DNA of 64,000 nucleotides from Ferruginibacter sp. GTDB taxonomy: Bacteria; Bacteroidota; Bacteroidia; Chitinophagales; Chitinophagaceae. The notes under the pieces are model-generated. The model had not been told where the DNA came from. It saw nothing but the letters and a program-made list of their open reading frames with translations, and did not search any database. The translations under genes were made by a program, and so were the position numbers. The stretch lies in assembly GCA_013141435.1 (NCBI GenBank), contig JABFQZ010000015.1, forward strand, positions 1-64,000, written 5' to 3'. Below are positions 1-10,928 of the stretch, piece after piece. Positions within the stretch are counted from its first letter, which is position 1. Each line of letters opens with the position of its first letter.

Positions 1-240
1 ATACAGTAACCATAAATTGGGGTGTACAAACCGAAGCAAACATAAATAATTATAGCATAGAGCAAAGCAACGATGGAAGCAATTTTGCACAAATAAAAAC
101 ACAAACGCCTACAGCAAATAATGGTGGCAATGCCAACTATAGTATAATAGATGCTACAGCAAGCAAAGCAGCAAACTGGTACAGAGTAAAATATACAAAT
201 ATTACAGGTAATATAAAATATACAAGTATAGCTATGGTAA
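1..240 (+). repeat. 240-bp direct repeat, copy 1 (shared by two adjacent T9SS genes)
   Basis: Bases 1-240 align without gaps to 7453-7692 with four differences by eye (positions 5, 146, 157 and 221 or close to them). Identity ends abruptly at the codon after AMV, where the two proteins diverge completely. The true left end lies outside the window. Confidence 0.9.
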
Positions 241-533
241 ATGCAGTTGCAACAAATTTTGCTAGCAACTTATCCGAAATAAAAATTTACGACAATCCAA
301 TAACAAATGGCAAATTAAATATATTTTTTAATAATCAGCCAGAAGGCAAATACAATATAAAAATTTTTAATAGCATCGGTCAGCAAATAATTAGTAATAA
401 TGTAAATATTAGCAACTCTAATTTTTTATATAACATAAATTTATCAAATCATTTATTGTCTTCAGGAAATTATAATGTAGTAATAACCCCTTCAACTGGC
501 TTAAAATCTAGCCTAAAATTTATAGTGCCTTAA
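3..533 (+). CDS. C-terminal end of a T9SS-exported surface protein (5' end outside window)
   Basis: The reading frame is open from the left edge to the stop at 533, so only the last ~177 residues are present; the ATG at 234 is internal. The first ~80 residues form a fibronectin-III/Ig-like module (TINWGVQTE..., WYRVKY) that is nearly identical to the one near the end of the next gene. The last ~85 residues match the type A T9SS sorting domain (IYDNPI..GKLNI, GKYNIKIFNSIGQ, SSGNYNVVI). Family knowledge: such proteins cross the outer membrane through T9SS and are anchored or released after removal of this domain. Same strand and probably a paralog of the following giant gene. Function of the missing part is unknown. 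Confidence 0.85.
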   Translation, partial: TVTINWGVQTEANINNYSIEQSNDGSNFAQIKTQTPTANNGGNANYSIIDATASKAANWYRVKYTNITGNIKYTSIAMVNAVATNFASNLSEIKIYDNPITNGKLNIFFNNQPEGKYNIKIFNSIGQQIISNNVNISNSNFLYNINLSNHLLSSGNYNVVITPSTGLKSSLKFIVP

Positions 534-965
534 TTTAATTATTTATAAGTTTAGTAACCTTTTAGTTAAAAATTAATTCATTAAGATTGAATAAATTATA
601 TAACAAATTACTTTTTGGGTTAAAAAATATATTGCAGTGCTAAAAAATCTTAGCATTATACTTGCATTTTCAATATTGTACACTAAAATTATTTCTGTTT
701 TTTTAAGTTAATTTGAAAAAAAACATACAAAAAATAAAAAAAACTTACTGTAGAAATCGTTTTGTGTATAAGATAAAAAAATATACAAAATATTGCTGAT
801 GCTTACAAATAGTATCCCTACTATTTTGCACCTTTTTTTCATATATAAATAAATTACATTTATATATATATATCGTTTTTGTTTTTGTAGAAAAAATACT
901 ACCCATATTTTATTTAATTAAACATAAGCACAATATAAAATATAAAATATCGTTAAAGAAACTGT
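534..965. other. AT-rich intergenic region, no gene seen
   Basis: About 430 bases between two co-directional surface-protein genes. It is very AT-rich with homopolymeric A and T runs and a TATATATA stretch near 860. I see no credible ORF, tRNA-like fold or strong hairpin. It probably holds the promoter of the giant gene that follows; no clear TAnnTTTG box could be picked with confidence. Confidence 0.5.
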
Positions 966-992
966 ATGTATTTAAGAAAATATTTTTTTAAA

Positions 993-3900
993 ATGAAAAA
1001 AGAATTTCACACAAAAATTTGGATAATATTATTTTTACTTTTTTCTAATTCAGGAATAACGCTAAATGCTCAAACAATTAGCTATCCTACTGCAGCACAA
1101 TCCATTAGCATTGGTTTGGATAGTACTTTACTTACAGTAAAAATTGATTTCCCCAATAGCGGAGCATGTGGCACCAACCCTCTTGTAACAATTAATTTGG
1201 GTGTATTAAATAGCCCTGGCGAAATACAATACATTTCAAATAGTCTTACAAAATTAGCTGGCAATGCAGATGTTAATATTATTGAAAGCAATATAAGCAA
1301 TCTTCAAAATCCTATTTTTCAAATAAATACTTTATCAACCTTAGCAAATAAATCTATTACATTTTCCATAAAACGTAGGGCAAATTGCAACACCGCATCT
1401 ACTACAAAAGATAATATTACTGTAAGTGGAGGTTGCAATTTTAGCGAAACTAACATTGCTACCAACGTATATACTCTATTATCGCCTACTCTATCTATAA
1501 TTGCACCTTCGGCCTTAGCAAATGCAAATATTGGAAATACCATTAATAGAAATATTACAGTTATTAACGGTGGCAATGGCTGTTTAGATACTCTTGGTTT
1601 TTGGGTACGGTATGCAGGTTCTACTATTTCATTAAATTCCATTAAAATTGGAGCTACAACTTTAACTCCCATTTTTCAAAATAGCGATAGTGCATATTTT
1701 AGAATAACCGGCAACTTTTTTGGAGTTGATAATTTATTTTGCAATGGAGAACAGTTAATTTTTACCGAGAATTTTACAATATTAAAATGCATAAACACTC
1801 CAACAAGTTATGGTGTAGAGTGGTTTAGTCATACAACCAATATTGCATGTAGTAAAATAAATGTTACTAGTGATATTACGATGAGCAATGATTTGCCACT
1901 AATAACAACAACCCTACCAAATCCTAATAAGGATTTTTGTCCAGATGGTGGTTATACAATTCAAAAACTTAGAGTAACAAATTCTGGCACTGGCCCAGCC
2001 ATAAATTATAAACTTACGTATTGGGGCTGGACAGAAGGAGCTTTTTACTTTACCTACACCGATACTACAAACTGGGTAGTAAAAAGTAGTACTGGGGTTG
2101 TTTTAGGAAACATGGTAAGAGTACCTGGTGCAGCACTTGTAAATTATGCTGATTATTTAAAATATAATTCGGCATGTGTATTAGACCCTACATGGTTCAA
2201 TAATAATGTAGAAATGACATTACCTGGTTTAGTAATACCAGCAGGAGATTATGTAGAAATAGAATTTAGAGAATATCATACCAATGTGTCTTGCACGCAA
2301 ATACAATGCTACCCAGATTATTATGGTTGGGCAGCAGTTGCTGTAGCAACATCCTACAAAAATCAATGTGAAAATAGTTTAAACAATAGCCCTAGAACCA
2401 ATTTATGGACAACTTCATACCCAAGGGCACAATATAACGTACAAGGGCCAACAGATATAAACGCAGGTCCATTTAATTTGCAGTTAAATTACAGCTCGTT
2501 ATTATCGCAAGTAAAAGCAATAAATGGGCGTAGTTATATTTTTATAAAATTACCTTCCAATATTACTTTAAACGGTGCAATTACTCATACATTACAAATG
2601 TATTATGGTACAGCTTATGCTGCAAACATTACAAATTTTATGAGTAACGATACATTATTTATAAAGATGAACGAAAATTCGTTTGCTTATGGTATAATTA
2701 CTATTCCACTTTTAGCAACATGTGGTAGTGGAGGCCCAAAAAATTTTAAAATTGGTCATTTACATTGGTACGATAGTACAAATTGTGCATCAAAGGTTTT
2801 AAGTTTAGCTTGCCAAACTTATAATATAAACTTACACTGCCCAGTATCTTGTCCAAAAGGAGGTGCAACTCCTATATCTTTCGATTTAAAAAGAGTAAAC
2901 TATGGATACCCCGATGCAAATAACGATAATTTCCCAGATGCACTTGTTGGTACGCCAAACCTTAGTTTAATAAACCTAAAAAACACTTTAAATGGCGATA
3001 CTGTTTTGGGCACTTGGAATATAAAAGTATTTCCAAATACAGTAGATGCTCCTTATATTAATGTACCTTTTAATCATTTATACATAGATTTTCCGTTAAC
3101 TGCACAAAATGCAGCCAATATTAGCGCAGGCTATACAAATTGGCCTTATAGGTATAATCCATTACCAAATGGAAGAGCTACTATTTACACCAATGGCGTA
3201 TTTGTAAGCAATTGTACTATAAGCCCAACTATTATTAGTGGCATTGCTCATTACGATTTTAGCAGTTGCAAGGCATCATGGTTTACTGGCGATAGCTTAG
3301 TAGTAAATGCTAAATTTATTACAGGTGCTGTTTGTAATTCTGGTGGTTATTATCATGCTTTTACTAATGCCGAAGTATATACAACTTACTCCCCACAAGC
3401 CACTCCTACTACTGCACCTATCAATAATAGCACATATACTTGCGATCATTTTCAAAGTTTTGTAGATATATTAAATTCATACTCATCGAGTTGGAATTAC
3501 GACCAAGTAATATCTGGTTGCACAAGTAGAACTTTATATGTTGGTCATGAAAATAGTTTAGTGGATAATGGTGCACCTACAAAATTCCCTTACGAAGCCA
3601 GAATAATAAGTGTGCCAGATACTGTAGTTATTAAAATGCCATTTGGTTTCGATTACGAAATAGGTTCTGCAGTATGGAACTCTTGGGCTTATGGATCAGG
3701 TATAAATGGTGGTTATAGTTTAGCTATTCCCTCAGCCAATATTATTAATAGTGGCAGTTTATTAAAATTGGTAAATTTAAAATCGCTATTTACTATTTAC
3801 GGTGGCACAAATACATTACCTGGCGAATATCTGGGAATGAATTTTAGTTATAAAGTAATACCAACATGCAATGCAATTAGTGGTGGTATAGTTCAAACAG

Positions 3901-6900
3901 CTCACATAATTACAAATGCCGGCAATGGTTTTAATACACCAACTAGTTATTATCAACATAATCCTTGGCAGGGTCAAAATGCTTTATACGATAGTGCAAA
4001 AGCAAATGTAACTTATAATGCTCCTCAACCAATACTAAGTGGTGGTGCCGGTGTAATACATAGTAGCAATGGTACAGCAAGTTGGTCGGTAGTATTGCAA
4101 AATGGTAGTAGTACAGTAGCTGCCACAAACAATTGGTTTTATATTTCACCAGTAAATAGCCTTAGCAATATCGTAATAAAAGAAGGTACTACAACCATAT
4201 TGCCCGACGCAAACGGATTTTATCAATTAGGAAATTTAGCTGCAAGCGCCAACAGATTATTTACAGTAACTGCAAAAACTGGCAATTGTGGTATAGATAG
4301 TATGCAAATAAACCAAGGCTTTAATTGCATAGCATACCCAAGTAGTTTTGTAATGCAAAACTGCACAAAATCTAACTGGCTAGCAATAGACAATAACCAA
4401 AGTCAAATACAATTATCGGTAAGCACTCAACCACTATCATTATTAACTGATTGTAATGCACAAACGGTAGAATATGTATTAAACAGTTCGCATTCTGCAT
4501 TTGCCGATAATCCTATTTTTTTAGTAACACCACCTTTAGGTTTAACAATTACACAAGGCCAGATCGAATACCCTACAGGCAGTGGTTTTTGGCAAACTAT
4601 TACTCCATCAATAACAAGTGGTGTATATACTTATAAAGTAGAAGATCATGCGCAAGTTATAGCAAATTGGGGTACAAATGGGTTGCCAGGTTCGATAGAT
4701 TACCCAGCTTCCGACAAAAGGCAAGCAAAATTGAAATTAATTTTTAATTTAGATTGTAGTTTTGCAAATGGCTCAAAAATAATGGTAGAACAAAGAGCAG
4801 ACAGACCTTGTGGCACACCTTTAACAACTACATACGGCTATGGTGATAAAGTTCGTACAAACCCAATTTATATAGATCAGTCATTACCTTGCTTTATAGA
4901 TGCTACCAACTATGCTATTACTCCACAAACTGGCAATATTAATTGGAATAGCTTAGCCTGGAGCCTTGGGCATGTACCTACTTGCTGCGAAAGCGCACAT
5001 ATTACATATACAGGTACAAATGCAGGAGTAGATGCTGTAACAGTAGATATTACAAACGATATTTGTATTAAAAATCTTACATTAGTAAACTCAGCTACAT
5101 CTGGCACAAATAAAATTTTTAAAACTATACTACACCCTAATTATAATATGGTAATGAATGGTTTTGTGCGTATGTCTGCTTCTGGCAATTTATCTAGCGA
5201 TAGCTGTATTTTTATAGCAAAAGGTGGTGGCACAATTACAGTATTTCGCAATACACGAATTGGGTTAAATACAGATAATGCTTATTGCATATTTGGTTCG
5301 GCACCTGGTACAAGTACTTATGCCAATTATGTGTTACATGGCGATAGTTTAACTTTTAATGCAAAATCATATACAAATCCAAAGTTTACTTCTATAATAT
5401 TAAACCCATTATTTACCGATACTGTTTATATATCAAACAATACAAATACATCACCTTTTGCAAATGCCTTAACATTTGATGTATTAAAAATTGGAGCAAA
5501 TGGTAGCCCAACTACTGCTATAACAGTAGGTACAAATCAGAATAGTTATGTAAACGATAATGGCGGATATGTAGAAGTAACTCCAGCATCTACCCTTATA
5601 ATGCCAGCAAACTTTTCTATTAATGCAAAAGATTTTATAGCACCAGGCATTTTTAATAGTAGTTTTATTTTACAACCAAATTCTACCTTACAACTTGGTG
5701 GAATAGCTGGAGGAATTACAGGTAGCAACTTTCCTGCAAATTTTTCTACATACAATTTAACTCCAACAAGTACGGTATTATTTTATGGCGCTGCTCAATC
5801 AATACCAGGTACAGTAAATAATGTAAATGCTTATGGCAATATTACCCTTACTGGTACTGGTGTAAAAACTGGTAGTGCTTCTAACGTAAATTTAGCTGGC
5901 AATTTGTATAGAACAAATACGGGGCATACCTTTAATGCCAATACTGGTAGGTTTACATTTACATCTGCTATTAACGGTCAAAGATATTATGCCGATGCAG
6001 GTGCTACGCCTATTAACTTTTACGATTTTACCAATAACAATACCCATACTGCTGGCTTATCTTTAGATTCTACAATTGGTATTTTAAACGAATTTGAACC
6101 AAAACCAAATACAAAAACAATACTAAATACCGGAAACGTTATCATGCGATCTTCGGCTTTAAGAACATCACATATTACTAATTTGGGTGCTACAATACCA
6201 TCTATTGTTTACAATGGCAATTACCGTTTCGAAATAGAAAGATATTTATTTGGCGAAAAAGCATGGCGTTTTTTAGCCACTCCTGTACAATTAAATGCTG
6301 CAGATGTTACCACACCTACCATTGCAGCATCGTGGAGAGAAGGCGTAAGTGCATTAACATCTACAAATTATGGTACAGCTATTACTGGCCCATCTGGCCC
6401 CAATGCAGAGTTAGATTATTACACCCAAAGAGGCTCTATGAAATGGTATAACGATGCTGCTAATGTATGGACCGAATTATCGAACACTACCTCTACCAAA
6501 ATAGCCAACACACAAGGTTATATGGTATTTGTAAGGGGCGATAGAGGAGCCGTAAACTCTAGCAACACCTCTATTTTAGGCACTCCTACTAACCTTCGTA
6601 TTAAAGGAAAAATACGCACAGCCAATCAATCATTTAATGTATTAGCAAACAAATTCCAATCTATTGGAAACCCCTATGCATCGCAAATAAATTTTGCTAC
6701 CATTACAAAATCCTTTACTGCTAATGCTTTTATAGTTTGGAACCCAGTATTGCCAGGTTTGTATGGCGTAGGTGGTTACGAGAATTATAGCTTAGTAGGC
6801 TCCGATTATAGGCTCAATGGCTTAGCTGGAGGTGCAATACGAAATACAATACAAAGTGGCGAAGCATTTTTTGTGCAAAACAACTCAGCAAGCGCAGGTA

Positions 6901-7979
6901 CAATAACCATTAAAGAAGCCGATAAAGGTATACTAAGCTCTTTAGTAAGCCGCACAAGCAATGCCAACATTGTAATACCCACAATAGATTTTAGCTTGTT
7001 TGAAAAAAATGCTAGCAATAATTATATTTTTGTAGATGGTGCAACTACAAGTTTTGATAATACTTTTAGCAACAGTATTGACAATGATGATGTAATTAAA
7101 TTTACAAATACATACGATAATTTATTTATAAAAAGCAACAACAAAAATTTGGTGGTAGAAAGAAGACAAATGCCAACACAAGCAGACACCATAAAACTTG
7201 GATTAACTGGTACTAGAGTAGCTGGATATAGTTTTATTATAGATCCTTATGTGTTTACTTCTGTAGCATTAAAACCATATTTGGTAGATAAATTTTTGAA
7301 TACAGAAACCGAAATAAATATACAAGATACAACCAAAGTGTTTTTTGATATAACAACAGATGCTGCAAGCAAAGCTACCGATAGATTTATTATTATATTT
7401 AAACAAAACCCTACCAATTTTACGAATATTGCAGCAATAAGAAATAGTGATAATACTGTAACCATAAATTGGGGTGTACAAACCGAAGCAAACATAAATA
7501 ATTATAGCATAGAGCAAAGCAACGATGGAAGCAATTTTGCACAAATAAAAACACAAACGCCTACAGCAAATAATGGTGGCAATGCCAACTATAGTATTAT
7601 AGATGCTACCGCAAGCAAAGCAGCAAACTGGTACAGAGTAAAATATACAAATATTACAGGTAATATAAAATACACAAGTATAGCTATGGTAAGCAAAATT
7701 ATAGATACTACCGAAGCTGCAGAAAGCAATATAAATATTTATCCAACTATAGTAACTAATAATAAAATTAATATACAATTTACCAATAAAAATACGGGTA
7801 AATACGACATAAAAGTTACCAATAATCTTGGTCAGATAATTAAAAAATTAACTACAGAAATTACAGATAGTAATGCTTTAAAAATTATCGATCTAGACAA
7901 TATAGCTTTGGGCAATTATCAAATTACCTTGCAAGATGCAAATGGCAAAAAAACAACAGTGTCTTTTATTATAAAATAG
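993..7979 (+). CDS. giant secreted surface protein with T9SS type A sorting domain
   Basis: Protein of about 2,330 residues. An upstream in-frame ATG exists at 966, but I prefer 993 because it gives a standard signal peptide (MKKEFHTK, hydrophobic IWIILFLLF, cleavage after LNAQ). The body is rich in Asn/Thr/Ser with paired Cys residues and has repeated beta-sandwich-like stretches of DUF11/SprB flavour; from about residue 1,300 onward there is a long low-charge region with WNSLAWSLGHVPTCCESAHI, typical of Bacteroidota cell-surface proteins. The end carries an Ig/Fn3-like module (TINWGVQTE) and a T9SS sorting domain (NINIYPTIVTNN..KINI, GKYDIKVTNNLGQ, LGNYQITL). Likely an exported adhesin or surface-layer-like protein. 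No enzymatic motif was recognised. It follows a paralog and shares 240 nearly identical bases with it. Confidence 0.88.
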   Translation: MKKEFHTKIWIILFLLFSNSGITLNAQTISYPTAAQSISIGLDSTLLTVKIDFPNSGACGTNPLVTINLGVLNSPGEIQYISNSLTKLAGNADVNIIESNISNLQNPIFQINTLSTLANKSITFSIKRRANCNTASTTKDNITVSGGCNFSETNIATNVYTLLSPTLSIIAPSALANANIGNTINRNITVINGGNGCLDTLGFWVRYAGSTISLNSIKIGATTLTPIFQNSDSAYFRITGNFFGVDNLFCNGEQLIFTENFTILKCINTPTSYGVEWFSHTTNIACSKINVTSDITMSNDLPLITTTLPNPNKDFCPDGGYTIQKLRVTNSGTGPAINYKLTYWGWTEGAFYFTYTDTTNWVVKSSTGVVLGNMVRVPGAALVNYADYLKYNSACVLDPTWFNNNVEMTLPGLVIPAGDYVEIEFREYHTNVSCTQIQCYPDYYGWAAVAVATSYKNQCENSLNNSPRTNLWTTSYPRAQYNVQGPTDINAGPFNLQLNYSSLLSQVKAINGRSYIFIKLPSNITLNGAITHTLQMYYGTAYAANITNFMSNDTLFIKMNENSFAYGIITIPLLATCGSGGPKNFKIGHLHWYDSTNCASKVLSLACQTYNINLHCPVSCPKGGATPISFDLKRVNYGYPDANNDNFPDALVGTPNLSLINLKNTLNGDTVLGTWNIKVFPNTVDAPYINVPFNHLYIDFPLTAQNAANISAGYTNWPYRYNPLPNGRATIYTNGVFVSNCTISPTIISGIAHYDFSSCKASWFTGDSLVVNAKFITGAVCNSGGYYHAFTNAEVYTTYSPQATPTTAPINNSTYTCDHFQSFVDILNSYSSSWNYDQVISGCTSRTLYVGHENSLVDNGAPTKFPYEARIISVPDTVVIKMPFGFDYEIGSAVWNSWAYGSGINGGYSLAIPSANIINSGSLLKLVNLKSLFTIYGGTNTLPGEYLGMNFSYKVIPTCNAISGGIVQTAHIITNAGNGFNTPTSYYQHNPWQGQNALYDSAKANVTYNAPQPILSGGAGVIHSSNGTASWSVVLQNGSSTVAATNNWFYISPVNSLSNIVIKEGTTTILPDANGFYQLGNLAASANRLFTVTAKTGNCGIDSMQINQGFNCIAYPSSFVMQNCTKSNWLAIDNNQSQIQLSVSTQPLSLLTDCNAQTVEYVLNSSHSAFADNPIFLVTPPLGLTITQGQIEYPTGSGFWQTITPSITSGVYTYKVEDHAQVIANWGTNGLPGSIDYPASDKRQAKLKLIFNLDCSFANGSKIMVEQRADRPCGTPLTTTYGYGDKVRTNPIYIDQSLPCFIDATNYAITPQTGNINWNSLAWSLGHVPTCCESAHITYTGTNAGVDAVTVDITNDICIKNLTLVNSATSGTNKIFKTILHPNYNMVMNGFVRMSASGNLSSDSCIFIAKGGGTITVFRNTRIGLNTDNAYCIFGSAPGTSTYANYVLHGDSLTFNAKSYTNPKFTSIILNPLFTDTVYISNNTNTSPFANALTFDVLKIGANGSPTTAITVGTNQNSYVNDNGGYVEVTPASTLIMPANFSINAKDFIAPGIFNSSFILQPNSTLQLGGIAGGITGSNFPANFSTYNLTPTSTVLFYGAAQSIPGTVNNVNAYGNITLTGTGVKTGSASNVNLAGNLYRTNTGHTFNANTGRFTFTSAINGQRYYADAGATPINFYDFTNNNTHTAGLSLDSTIGILNEFEPKPNTKTILNTGNVIMRSSALRTSHITNLGATIPSIVYNGNYRFEIERYLFGEKAWRFLATPVQLNAADVTTPTIAASWREGVSALTSTNYGTAITGPSGPNAELDYYTQRGSMKWYNDAANVWTELSNTTSTKIANTQGYMVFVRGDRGAVNSSNTSILGTPTNLRIKGKIRTANQSFNVLANKFQSIGNPYASQINFATITKSFTANAFIVWNPVLPGLYGVGGYENYSLVGSDYRLNGLAGGAIRNTIQSGEAFFVQNNSASAGTITIKEADKGILSSLVSRTSNANIVIPTIDFSLFEKNASNNYIFVDGATTSFDNTFSNSIDNDDVIKFTNTYDNLFIKSNNKNLVVERRQMPTQADTIKLGLTGTRVAGYSFIIDPYVFTSVALKPYLVDKFLNTETEINIQDTTKVFFDITTDAASKATDRFIIIFKQNPTNFTNIAAIRNSDNTVTINWGVQTEANINNYSIEQSNDGSNFAQIKTQTPTANNGGNANYSIIDATASKAANWYRVKYTNITGNIKYTSIAMVSKIIDTTEAAESNINIYPTIVTNNKINIQFTNKNTGKYDIKVTNNLGQIIKKLTTEITDSNALKIIDLDNIALGNYQITLQDANGKKTTVSFIIK
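7453..7692 (+). repeat. 240-bp direct repeat, copy 2
   Basis: Second copy of the block at 1-240, coding for the module just before the sorting domain. High identity including third codon positions, against full divergence of the sorting domains that follow, fits recent gene conversion or duplication. Confidence 0.9.
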
Positions 7980-8002
7980 TATTGATAAAGAATAAGGTAG
8001 AT

Positions 8003-8024
8003 TATTAGTAATATAATACTAATA
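8003..8024 (+). terminator. weak hairpin after the giant surface gene
   Basis: Perfect 8-bp AT-rich inverted repeat TATTAGTA/TACTAATA with a 6-nt loop, 24 bases after the stop codon. There is no following T-run, so termination is only a guess. The rest of 7980-8320, between two convergent genes, shows nothing else I can support. Confidence 0.3.
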
Positions 8025-8320
8025 GTGAGTATGACACCAAAATGTGTATAACAATTTTATTTTTAAAAATATTTTGAGTTGTTGGGGATTTGCTTTTTTC
8101 ATAATTTGCCTAAAAAAAGAACGATACTTGCCACAATAAATCAACCTAAATTAATTGCTGCTTAACCTTAGGTTATAAGAAAAGAGTACTTTGCCAATCA
8201 ATACAAATAACTGACCATTCGAATGTGCTTTTTATCATAAAACTTGTACAAAAATTAAGCATGTATCAATTATTTTAAACCCACTAAAAAGTAATAATAT
8301 CATTTTCTCTTCTAAATAAT

Positions 8321-10189
8321 TTATGTGTAATAATTATTAATTTTCAAAGCCGCTGCTAAGTTCAAATACCGCCAATCGGCATTATCTATTTGATGTGCGT
8401 TGGTTGCATTAATTTTTTGTTGTAAAACTTTAGCGTTTAATATTTTTTCAGATACTAGCAATTCTTTGGCATTGTAAATATATTCTTGCACTATTTTACT
8501 TTGCATCCATATTTTTTGCGGCGGCTCAAACCCAGTTTTAATGGGATTCCATAAAATACTATTTGGTAATTTATTTTGCATGGTTTTTCTCAAAATACTT
8601 TTTGTAAACCCATTGCTAATTTTAAAAAAAGGTGGCAACGAAAAAATAAATTGCACCAATTCGTAATTTAAAAAAGGCAAGCGTACTTCTACTCCATGTG
8701 CCATACTATTTCTATCAGCATACCTCAAAAGCTCTTCTAGCCCATACTGCATGGTGTTGTAATACAAAATATCGTTTAGCATTGTAACTACAGGCTTATA
8801 AATACCTTCTGTTTCGTTTCCTTTTACAAGCTGTCGTATTTCAGCACTTAAATTATTGTTTTTTAAAATCTTGTTGGCTTCATTTTTTTCTAAAGCTACA
8901 GCAGCATGAGCTGGCATATAAGTAGCAGCTATGTTTTTTAAGCCAAATTTTATATCAATTTTATTTTTTGCAAAAGCACCAAATTCATTTTTAAATTTGG
9001 CAAATTTATTGCAATTGATAAGCTCTTGCAAATACCAATGTATGTACTTTGTATAGCCGCCAAAAACCTCATCGGCTCCTTGACCATCTAATAATACTTT
9101 TATGTTGTGATTTTTTGCTAATTCAAACACTTTGTATTGAGCATAAATACTAGAGGAAGTAAAAGGTTCTTCTTGATGATAACATAGTTTTTCAAAATCT
9201 TTTATTAATCCTAATTCGTTTGGTGTAGTACCAAAATTTTGTATGGATAAAGATTGAGATAACTCTTGTATAAATAGGCTTTCATCTTTTTCGAACCCAG
9301 GAAAAATAGCTGAAAATGTTTTAAAACTATTTTTATTTTGCTCTTTAATTAAATAGGCAATTGTAGAGCTATCGATACCTCCACTTAAGCTAGAGCCAAT
9401 TGGCACATCGCTACGCAAACGCATGCTAATAGATGTTGTAAGTAAATTATTTATTTTTTCAATTGCATCATTTTCCGAAATTTTTAAAGTTGTTTTTTTA
9501 TCTACATCTTTATACTTATATATTTTAAAATGCAAATTTTGTAAAGTAAACATACCAACATGAGCTGGTGGTAACGAAAAAATATCTTTAAAAAAAGTTT
9601 GCGATTTGTTTGTGGCATTTTGTACATGGCCTAAGGCTAAATAATTTACCATCATTTTTTCATCAGCATTTTTATTAATCCCTATATTCCAAAGGGCTTT
9701 CATTTCGCTAGCAAAAGCAAATACATTTTTTTCAAAAAAATAATAAAAGGGCTTTTCGCCAAAAATATCTCTTGCACAAAAAAGCATTTGCTCTACTTCG
9801 TCCCATATTGCAAATGCAAACATGCCATCGAAATATTGAACACAATTATTCTTATAAAAATCGTAAGCTGCTAATATTACTTCGGTATCGCTTTCGCTTT
9901 TAAATGTGTAACCTTTACTTTGTAATAACTTTTTTAGTTCTTTATAATTATATATTTCACCATTAAAGGTAATGCTGTATCTATCAGCAAAATGCATAGG
10001 TTGTGCCGCATTTTCAGATAAGTCTATTATGGCTAATCGCCTATGAGCAAGTCCAATATTATTTTCAGCATTTATCCAAAAGCCTTCTCCATCAGGCCCT
10101 CTATGCGAAAGTGCATTCGCCATTTTTTTTAGCGAATGTTTATTTACAATGTTTTTGTTGGTAGATAAAATGCCTGCAATGCCACACAT
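8321..10189 (-). CDS. asnB: asparagine synthase (glutamine-hydrolysing)
   Basis: 622 residues, the usual AsnB length. It converts aspartate to asparagine with ATP, taking ammonia from glutamine. The start MCGIAG fixes the N terminus: Cys2 becomes the N-terminal nucleophile of the class II glutaminase domain (residues 2 to ~190, with HRGPDG and FNGEIYNY). The synthetase domain has the pyrophosphate-binding SGGIDSS loop at residues 269-275 and continues to the C terminus. First gene of a minus-strand group; it starts downstream of two DUF2911 genes with an 18-bp gap. In Bacteroidota such genes can serve either general asparagine synthesis or amidation in surface-polysaccharide pathways; nothing here favours the latter. 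Confidence 0.95.
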   Translation of the reverse strand: MCGIAGILSTNKNIVNKHSLKKMANALSHRGPDGEGFWINAENNIGLAHRRLAIIDLSENAAQPMHFADRYSITFNGEIYNYKELKKLLQSKGYTFKSESDTEVILAAYDFYKNNCVQYFDGMFAFAIWDEVEQMLFCARDIFGEKPFYYFFEKNVFAFASEMKALWNIGINKNADEKMMVNYLALGHVQNATNKSQTFFKDIFSLPPAHVGMFTLQNLHFKIYKYKDVDKKTTLKISENDAIEKINNLLTTSISMRLRSDVPIGSSLSGGIDSSTIAYLIKEQNKNSFKTFSAIFPGFEKDESLFIQELSQSLSIQNFGTTPNELGLIKDFEKLCYHQEEPFTSSSIYAQYKVFELAKNHNIKVLLDGQGADEVFGGYTKYIHWYLQELINCNKFAKFKNEFGAFAKNKIDIKFGLKNIAATYMPAHAAVALEKNEANKILKNNNLSAEIRQLVKGNETEGIYKPVVTMLNDILYYNTMQYGLEELLRYADRNSMAHGVEVRLPFLNYELVQFIFSLPPFFKISNGFTKSILRKTMQNKLPNSILWNPIKTGFEPPQKIWMQSKIVQEYIYNAKELLVSEKILNAKVLQQKINATNAHQIDNADWRYLNLAAALKINNYYT

Positions 10190-10206
10190 AATATAAAATT
10201 AAAATA

Positions 10207-10833
10207 CTATTTTTTAAAAACAATTGGTAACACAGTTTTTACATTATCCCAAGCCATAATTAAATTGGCGCCTGTATTGTTTTCTTCAAAAAGCATCGTA
10301 AAATCTTCAATAATTGGAGCCTGGCTTATAACTGGTATTTCGGTTTTGAATACATCTTTACTGCTATCAATATGTAAGCCCCAAGTATATAAATTATTAT
10401 TTAAAATTACTTGCCATTTATCTTTTTTTGGAATACAATACAATATATAAGTACCTTTTGCAATGTTTTTATCGGCAATAAGTACATTTTCAAAAAAGGT
10501 AATTTCGGTAGCTTCATTGGCACCTAAGCGCCATGGTTTTCCATATTGGCAAAGGCTTTTGGGTGTATCACCAAAAATTTGGCGTCGATTTTTATGCGGT
10601 CTGCTATAAATTACCCTCGCTATTAGTTTTTGCGTTATATTGTTTTCCATTTTTGCCAAAGGGTAATTTACAGGGCACCAGCTCATATCCATTGGCGAAA
10701 TATCGGCATTTAATAACGAATGTTTTCTTTGGGTTGTATCTGCCGAAATACCTATTTGAGTATTGTTTTTTAATTCCTTTTGTTTACACGAAAAAAGAAA
10801 AAAGATAGCAAATGAAATATGTTTTAATTTCAT
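10207..10833 (-). CDS. DUF2911 family lipoprotein
   Basis: 208 residues with a lipoprotein signal (FFLFSCKQK, lipid on Cys16), so probably anchored in the periplasm or outer membrane. The body has the DUF2911 signatures SPMDMSWCPVNYPLAK, ARVIYSRPHKN, WRLGANEATEI, GTYILYCIP and WGLHIDS. The family is common in Bacteroidota; its biochemical role is not known. It sits in tandem with a second DUF2911 gene (10929-11495), which it resembles along its whole length, so the pair likely arose by duplication. Lies upstream of asnB on the same strand. Confidence 0.88.
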   Translation of the reverse strand: MKLKHISFAIFFLFSCKQKELKNNTQIGISADTTQRKHSLLNADISPMDMSWCPVNYPLAKMENNITQKLIARVIYSRPHKNRRQIFGDTPKSLCQYGKPWRLGANEATEITFFENVLIADKNIAKGTYILYCIPKKDKWQVILNNNLYTWGLHIDSSKDVFKTEIPVISQAPIIEDFTMLFEENNTGANLIMAWDNVKTVLPIVFKK

Positions 10834-10928
10834 GAATTTGTTTTTTATTTTGCTAGTTTTATATTGCGAACAAACATTTGTATAGATTTTTATTAATTAA
10901 AAAATCCTTTACTAAAATATAATAAAAG

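Noticed and set aside
7269-7778. 169-residue minus-strand ORF
   Set aside because: Antisense shadow of the giant surface gene; composition of aromatic and Ile residues is that of reversed AT-rich coding sequence.
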